From: Actinomycetota bacterium
GTDB lineage: Bacteria > Actinomycetota > Actinomycetes > Actinomycetales > Kineosporiaceae
NCBI GenBank assembly: GCA_016213575.1
Contig: JACRAB010000551.1
Location: 1 to 43,117 of the forward strand
DNA length: 43,117 bases
Reading direction: 5' to 3'
The notes beneath the pieces were generated by a model. That model did not search any database. It saw nothing but the letters and a program-made list of their open reading frames with translations, and was not told the origin of the DNA. How positions within the stretch are numbered: position 1 is the first letter of the stretch; every line of letters starts with the position of its first letter. Made by a program: the position numbers and the translations under genes. Below, piece after piece: positions 38,868-43,117 of the stretch.

Positions 38868-40316
38868 ATGAACGAGCATCGCGTCGTGATCGTCGGCGCC
38901 GGGCCCGCCGGCCTGGCTGCCGCGATCACCCTCGCCCGGGTCGGGATCGAGGTCCTGGTCCTGGAGCGCAGGGTCGGGACGTCGCCGCTCCCGCGCGCCA
39001 CGGTGCTGAGCCTGCGCTCGATGGAGCTGCTGCGCGGCTGGGGTCTCGCGGACCGCGTCCTCGCCGGCGCCGACGACGTCGAGATGACGATGCGGGAGAC
39101 CACCACGGTGGCGCGCGTCGCCGAGGGGACCACCGTCGACGTCGGCTACCCGAGCGCGCAGCAGAGCGCGGTGCTCAGCCCGACCAGGGCGGCGTGCGTG
39201 GCCCAGGACCACCTCGAGGCGGTGCTGCTCGCGGAGCTGGCCGCTCTGCCAGCCAGGCTCGAGCGAGGGGTCGAGGTGGTCGGGGTGGAGCCCGTCGCCT
39301 CCGGTGTCCGGCTCACGCTCCAGGACCACGGGGCGCAGCGACGCACTGTTCGTGCGGCCCACCTGATCGGCGCCGACGGCGCTCGCAGCACGGTCCGGTC
39401 GGCCCTGGGCATCCCCGTCAGCAGCTCGGGAGCGACCGTCGCCGGTGCGCGCATCGAGTTCCGCGCGCCGCTGTGGGACGTGCTCGGCGAGCACCGGCAC
39501 CTGCTGTACGCGATCACCGCCCCGGCCGCCGAGGGCGTCCTGCTGCCCGCCGGTCTGGGCGACCGGTGGATCTTCGCGGTCACCGTGCAGCCGGGCGGCG
39601 ACCTCGCCGACCACCCGACCGTGGCGGACCTGCGTCGCCGGCTGCTGCGTGCCGTCGACGTGCCGGGACTCGACCCGCGCATCACCCGGCACGACCGGTT
39701 CAGCTCGCGGGGCGAGATCGCCGAGCGCTTCTCTCACGGGCGGGTCCATCTGGCGGGCGACGCCGCCCACCGGGTCACCCCGCGCGGCGGGACCGGGCTG
39801 AACATCGCGCTGGCCGACGGGTACGACCTGGGGTGGAAGCTCGGCTGGGTCCTGCGCGGGCGGGCCGGGCGGTCGCTGCTGAGCAGCTACGAGCCCGAGC
39901 GGCGGCCAGCTGTCCGGCACAACCTGGAACGCTCCGTGGACCTGTCCGGCGCCCCGCGGGCAGCGCCGCTGGAGGTTCCCGTCGACCTCGCCGGGCGGAT
40001 CAAGCACCTGTGGGTGGCGCCGGGGGTGTCCACGCTCGACCTGCTCGACGACGGGTTCACCCTGCTGACCGCGGACCCGCCGGCCTGGCGTCAGGCCCTC
40101 GGCCGCCCTGCCCCGGCGGCCCCGGTCTCCGTCACCGGGGTCTCCGTCCTGAACGCCCGCTCGCTGGGGCTGGGGCCGCGCGGAGCGGTGCTCCTGCGTC
40201 CGGACGGCGTACCCGTCGCCGCGTGGTCCACGTCGCCGTCCGCCGGTCTCGTGCAGCAGGCGGCGGCAGCCTTCCTGGACCACGAGGCGACAGACGGCGC
40301 CGGCAGCGCGGCGTGA
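38868..40316 (+). CDS. FAD-dependent aromatic monooxygenase (PheA/TfdB, group A flavoprotein)
   Basis: Start ATG 38868 follows GGGGGA; an in-frame ATG four codons earlier is the alternative. The 482-residue product has the dinucleotide motif VVIVGAGPAGLAAAITL (Gly10, Gly12, Gly15), the DG motif LIGADGARSTVRSALG, and the GD motif VHLAGDAAHRVTPRGGTGLN (Asp298). A C-terminal thioredoxin-like region lies past residue 380. Such enzymes hydroxylate phenols, polyketides or rifamycin-type drugs with NAD(P)H and oxygen. It is divergent from a TetR regulator and followed by a cupin gene, so a detoxifying or small catabolic unit is likely. The substrate is not determinable. Confidence 0.92.
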   Translation: MNEHRVVIVGAGPAGLAAAITLARVGIEVLVLERRVGTSPLPRATVLSLRSMELLRGWGLADRVLAGADDVEMTMRETTTVARVAEGTTVDVGYPSAQQSAVLSPTRAACVAQDHLEAVLLAELAALPARLERGVEVVGVEPVASGVRLTLQDHGAQRRTVRAAHLIGADGARSTVRSALGIPVSSSGATVAGARIEFRAPLWDVLGEHRHLLYAITAPAAEGVLLPAGLGDRWIFAVTVQPGGDLADHPTVADLRRRLLRAVDVPGLDPRITRHDRFSSRGEIAERFSHGRVHLAGDAAHRVTPRGGTGLNIALADGYDLGWKLGWVLRGRAGRSLLSSYEPERRPAVRHNLERSVDLSGAPRAAPLEVPVDLAGRIKHLWVAPGVSTLDLLDDGFTLLTADPPAWRQALGRPAPAAPVSVTGVSVLNARSLGLGPRGAVLLRPDGVPVAAWSTSPSAGLVQQAAAAFLDHEATDGAGSAA

Positions 40317-40345
40317 CGCCGTCCGCACCACCCGATCAGCACGAC

Positions 40346-40386
40346 GACGCGACACGACGGCGCGACACCACGACGCGACACCACGA
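40346..40386 (+). repeat. Short degenerate CGACAC repeats before the cupin gene
   Basis: The leader between monooxygenase and cupin has several near-copies of GCGACACCACGAC and GCGACACGACG in tandem. It is low-complexity, purine/C-rich and has no clear fold. It may keep the leader unstructured for the GAGGAG ribosome site, or simply be slippage-derived. Confidence 0.4.
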
Positions 40387-40405
40387 CCACCGAGGAGCAA
40401 CAGCC

Positions 40406-41020
40406 ATGAGACATCCCGTCATCGAGAACCCCGTCACCGGCGAGCGCGGCATCGTCAGGCAGGCGCCCGGACCGGCCCGTCCCGGCCTGGTCGCCGACCT
40501 GTACGCGCGCCCGGGGGCAGCCGTCGTCGGTGAGCACGTCCACCCGGCGAGCACGGAGGCCTTCACCGTGGTCCGGGGAACCCTGGGGCTCCGCGTGGAC
40601 GGGGCCGAGCGTCTCGCCACGGCGGGCACCCGCGTCGTCGTCCCCCCGGGTACCCCGCACGACTGGTGGAACGCCGGTGACGACACGGCCTGGGTCGTGG
40701 TGGAGGTCGACCCGGGCGGGCGGTTCGAGGCCATGATCCGTAACCTCTTCGGGCTCGCGACCGACGGCCGCACCGACGCCACCGGACGACCCGGCCTTCT
40801 GCAGGCCGCGTTGCTCGCCCGCGAGTTCGACGACGTCATCCGGTTCACCTCGCCGCCGCGGGTGGTCCAGCGGACCCTGTTCGCCGCGTTGGCGCCGTTG
40901 GCCAGGCTGCGCGGGCTGCGGGGTTCGTACCCGGAGTACGAGTGTGATGCCGGTGAGTACGTCGAGACGCTCGAGCCGTTGCCCCCGGAGATCAGTGCCC
41001 TGCTCGGGCTGCCCACGTGA
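40406..41020 (+). CDS. Cupin-domain protein
   Basis: Start ATG 40406 lies behind CGAGGAGCAAC; the longer in-frame stretch upstream is a shadow. The 204-residue product has a cupin barrel in its first 110 residues with motif 1 GEHVHPASTEAFTVVRG (two His and one Glu as metal ligands) and motif 2 with GTRVVVPPGTPHDWWNAGD (His ligand). The second half (about 115-204) is helical (LLQAALLAREFDDVIRF, FAALAPLARLRGLRG) and is not part of the barrel. It probably binds a metal and a small molecule, perhaps the product of the monooxygenase encoded 89 bases upstream. A dioxygenase or isomerase role is possible; function is unproven. Confidence 0.88.
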   Translation: MRHPVIENPVTGERGIVRQAPGPARPGLVADLYARPGAAVVGEHVHPASTEAFTVVRGTLGLRVDGAERLATAGTRVVVPPGTPHDWWNAGDDTAWVVVEVDPGGRFEAMIRNLFGLATDGRTDATGRPGLLQAALLAREFDDVIRFTSPPRVVQRTLFAALAPLARLRGLRGSYPEYECDAGEYVETLEPLPPEISALLGLPT

Positions 41021-41084
41021 CCCGGCCCGGGCCTGGAGACTCCCGGCACCGTGGTCGCCGCGGTCGGGTCTCGACGTCGGCTGG

Positions 41085-42806
41085 TCAGCCCTGGAGCCAC
41101 GGCGACGTCGGCGCCGCGATCCGGCCGGTCGCGGCGGTCTCGACGCAGTCGCGCAGGCTGCGCAGGTAGAGCCCGCGCCCCACGGCGGCCGGGCCGTAGT
41201 GGGCGTACTTGCCCGAGCTCGTGACGATCGCGGCGTCGCTGTCGGGGACGACGGGCGCCGTGAGGAAGCACCAGCAGGTGTCGTTGAGGAAGGTGCCGCC
41301 GAACCCCTCGACCCTGGCGACGTGGCCGGCCGCCGTCGCCTGCTCGAAGACGTCCCGGCCGCACGTGACGACGAGCCGGACGCCGTCGGCGGCGCGACGT
41401 CCGTCGCACAGGTCCGCGAGCGTGCCGCACTCGGTCAGCGAGAAGTGCGGGTTGCCCAGGGAGACCAGGTCGACGCGCTCGGCGGTCGCGGAGTTCAGCT
41501 CCGCCCAGGTGCGGGTCAGGCCGGCCCGGTCCACGGTGACGACGGGGACGGCGGCGCCGGCCGTGGCCTCCTCGACGCTGCCCGCCTCGGGGGTGACGCC
41601 GACGACGTGGAACATCGGCGCGGCGGACGTCGTGGCGAACGCGGCGCCGAAGGCCTTGAGGTCGTCGTCGGTGGGGGCGGCGTCCTGCAGCCCGGTGAGG
41701 ACGGGGATGTCGTGGGGCGCCACGGAGCCGACGAGGTAGCCGAGCGTGGGCCACAGCGCGTCGTCCAGCAGGCCGCCTGGGACGTCCACGTCGACCCGGA
41801 CCGTCGCGCGCCGCGCGAGCGGCAGGTGCGTGCTCGTCGCCGGTGCCCGGCCGGTCAGGGCGACGAGGAGGTCGAGGTAGTCGGGGTACTTCATCGTGCG
41901 GGCGCCGAGGACCGAGTTGGCGTAGACAACCGCGTTGGACTCGGCCCACACGATCTGCTGGGCGAACCGCGGCCGGGTGGCGAGCAGGTACGGCGCGCAG
42001 GTGTACGAGGGCTGCACGCCGAGGGTCACCAGGGCGTCCGCCATGAGGTCCGAGGGCTCGCCGACGTCAGGGCTGACCCCGAGGTCGCGCCAGCGCCGCC
42101 GGTCGACGAGCAGCGCGTTCATCGTCGTCGGGACGCGGACGGTGCTCCCCGTCGCGGCCAGCCGCTGGGCGAGGGCCAGGCTGGCCGGGCCCTGGTAGAA
42201 GCAGCCGTCGATGTGGCCCAGCTCGACGTCGAGGAGGTCGGTCGCCCCCTCGAGCCGAGCGGCCTCCAGCACGATGCGCATCGCCGTCCGGGCGCCCTCG
42301 CCGTACTCCCCGGCGAGCATCCGCTCGTCGTCCGCGGTGAGCGGGATCGCGATGGGCGGCACGCTGTCCGGTGCGGACGGCGGGACGGCGCCGACCGCGT
42401 GGACGACGCCGTTCGTCACGGCCGCGGACGCCGTCCCGCGCAGTGCGGCGAAGTCCTCGCCCGCCAGGCGCAGCACGGGGATGCCGGGCCCGAACAGCTC
42501 GCGCGCGATGACGACACCGAGGGTGAGGATCGACTCGTGGTGGGAGAACACGAGGGCCGCCGGCGCCGAACCGTGCACGAGCATCTCGACGATGACGCCG
42601 CTGCCCGAGCACGACCCCCGCCCGCTCGGGATCGCCAGGACCCGGCCGGACACGCACGCGCCGTGCAACGGGTGGTGGATGTCGGTGACGACGCCGGTGA
42701 ACGGGTCGACGCCGCCCATGAAGCTCAGCGGCACGTCCGAGAACAGGACGTCGCCCGAGCCCGTACCGGGGACGAGGCACTCACCGACGAGCGCGGCAGC
42801 CGGCAC
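41085..42806 (-). CDS. Aconitase X (AcnX), fused small and large subunits
   Basis: From GTG 42804-42806, behind GGAGGA, the product is 573 residues; the open frame to 43067 overlaps the cold-shock gene and is rejected. Residues about 1-130 match the AcnX small (swivel) domain (GECLVPGTGSGDVLFSDVPLS region, HPLHGACVSGRVL, GRGSCSGSGVIVEML). Residues about 160-573 match the large subunit, formerly DUF521 (DDERMLAGEYGEGARTAMRI, HIDGCFYQGPASL, VPTTMNALLVD, SYTCAPYLL, WAESNAVVYANSVLGART, FGGTFLNDTCWC). Characterised members are cis-3-hydroxy-L-proline dehydratases in bacteria and mevalonate-5-phosphate dehydratases in archaea. The former is more likely here, but no proline-catabolic genes are visible. 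Conserved Cys residues suggest an iron-sulfur cluster. Confidence 0.88.
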   Translation of the reverse strand: MPAAALVGECLVPGTGSGDVLFSDVPLSFMGGVDPFTGVVTDIHHPLHGACVSGRVLAIPSGRGSCSGSGVIVEMLVHGSAPAALVFSHHESILTLGVVIARELFGPGIPVLRLAGEDFAALRGTASAAVTNGVVHAVGAVPPSAPDSVPPIAIPLTADDERMLAGEYGEGARTAMRIVLEAARLEGATDLLDVELGHIDGCFYQGPASLALAQRLAATGSTVRVPTTMNALLVDRRRWRDLGVSPDVGEPSDLMADALVTLGVQPSYTCAPYLLATRPRFAQQIVWAESNAVVYANSVLGARTMKYPDYLDLLVALTGRAPATSTHLPLARRATVRVDVDVPGGLLDDALWPTLGYLVGSVAPHDIPVLTGLQDAAPTDDDLKAFGAAFATTSAAPMFHVVGVTPEAGSVEEATAGAAVPVVTVDRAGLTRTWAELNSATAERVDLVSLGNPHFSLTECGTLADLCDGRRAADGVRLVVTCGRDVFEQATAAGHVARVEGFGGTFLNDTCWCFLTAPVVPDSDAAIVTSSGKYAHYGPAAVGRGLYLRSLRDCVETAATGRIAAPTSPWLQG

Positions 42807-42852
42807 CGGTCCTCCAGGGATGATCCGTCGGGGGGGCGGGCGCCGACCCCGC

Positions 42853-43117
42853 TCAGAGGCGCTCGACGCGGTCGGCCTGCGGGCCGCGGTCGCTCTGGCG
42901 GACGGCAAAGCGGACCCGGTCGCCCTGCTCCAGCGGCGCGGCGCCCGTGACGACCGAGACGTGCACGAAGAGGTCGGCGCCCCCGGCGTCCGGGGTGATG
43001 AAGCCGAACCCGCGATCGGCGTCGAAGCGCGCGACGACACCTTCCCCGCCACGGACCGGCTCGCCACGGGTGGGTCCGCCGCGGGCCGGCCCGTCGGCCG
43101 GCCGGCGCCGGCCGGCC
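42853..43117 (-). CDS. Cold-shock-domain protein with Gly/Arg-rich N-terminus (5' end outside window)
   Basis: This frame has no start within the window but translates to a clear cold-shock domain. EGVVARFDADRGFGFITPD carries the RNP-1-like GFGFI, ADLFVHVSVV is RNP-2, and EQGDRVRFAVRQSDRGPQA, VERL and the stop at 42853-42855 complete the fold. About 20 residues before the domain are rich in Arg, Gly and Pro (GPARGGPTRGEPVRGG), longer than in plain CspA-type proteins and reminiscent of RGG RNA-binding tails. It would bind single-stranded RNA or DNA as a chaperone. The AcnX gene starts 46 bases downstream on the same strand. Confidence 0.85.
   Translation of the reverse strand, partial: AGRRRPADGPARGGPTRGEPVRGGEGVVARFDADRGFGFITPDAGGADLFVHVSVVTGAAPLEQGDRVRFAVRQSDRGPQADRVERL

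Noticed and set aside
41085-43067. Aconitase X start at 43067
   Set aside because: The added 87 residues are Ser/Arg/Pro-rich and overlap the cold-shock gene, which has a clear domain in another frame.
1-43117. CRISPR array, insertion sequence, rRNA or replication origin
   Set aside because: No regularly spaced repeats, transposase motifs, rRNA-like sequence or DnaA-box cluster was recognised.

Overview
This window looks like a chromosomal segment of a high-GC Actinobacterium, probably a polysaccharide-degrading Cellulomonas-like member of the Micrococcales. The reasons are the very high GC content with G/C at third codon positions, frequent GTG starts, 4-base ATGA/GTGA gene overlaps, F420/flavin luciferase-like enzymes, and three carbohydrate (CUT1) ABC transporters that lack their own ATPase. 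The taxonomic call is inference. Every intergenic gap is shorter than 300 bases.

Layout. (1) 1-6.3 kb: the 3' end of a sensor histidine kinase; a leftward operon of an acyl-CoA synthetase and two luciferase-like monooxygenases; a membrane diguanylate cyclase and a PhnZ-like HD-domain protein. (2) 6.4-14.4 kb: a xylan-use locus with secreted GH10 xylanase, a CUT1 binding protein and two permeases, cytoplasmic GH3 glycosidase and a LacI regulator. Closely related palindromic sites lie in front of both the xylanase and the transporter. (3) 14.4-24.3 kb: a sugar-acid type catabolic locus. A GntR/FCD regulator is divergent from an enolase-superfamily dehydratase, a lactonase-like amidohydrolase, a zinc dehydrogenase, an SDR, a CUT1 transporter, a ThuA protein and a Gfo/Idh/MocA dehydrogenase. 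A canonical GntR operator sits inside the shared promoter. (4) 24.3-28.1 kb: a membrane-anchored SagB-like nitroreductase; an ECF sigma/anti-sigma pair divergent from a small secreted protein, with matched ECF-type promoters facing each way; and a methyltransferase with a His-rich insertion. (5) 28.1-34.2 kb: an alpha-glucoside locus with a LacI regulator, a CUT1 transporter and a GH13 glucosidase, and two LacI-type palindromes in the divergent promoter region. (6) 34.3-43.1 kb: a large TerD-like-domain protein preceded by a tRNA-like gene, a PCD-VOC fusion, a GNAT acetyltransferase, a TetR/FAD-monooxygenase/cupin module, a fused aconitase X and the end of a cold-shock-domain gene.

The most unusual object is at 36505-36634 on the minus strand. 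It is a tRNA gene in which acceptor, D, anticodon and T stems all pair, but the 7-nt anticodon loop is replaced by 64 nt that can fold into its own hairpin with an 18-nt, mostly pyrimidine 3' strand. It lies 21 nt upstream of, and on the same strand as, the TerD-like gene. This could be an interrupted tRNA-Lys-like pseudogene, an unusually short intron, or a tRNA-mimicking noncoding RNA paired with a protein partner, similar in concept to bacterial Ro60/Y-RNA systems. It is the best candidate here for an undescribed system.
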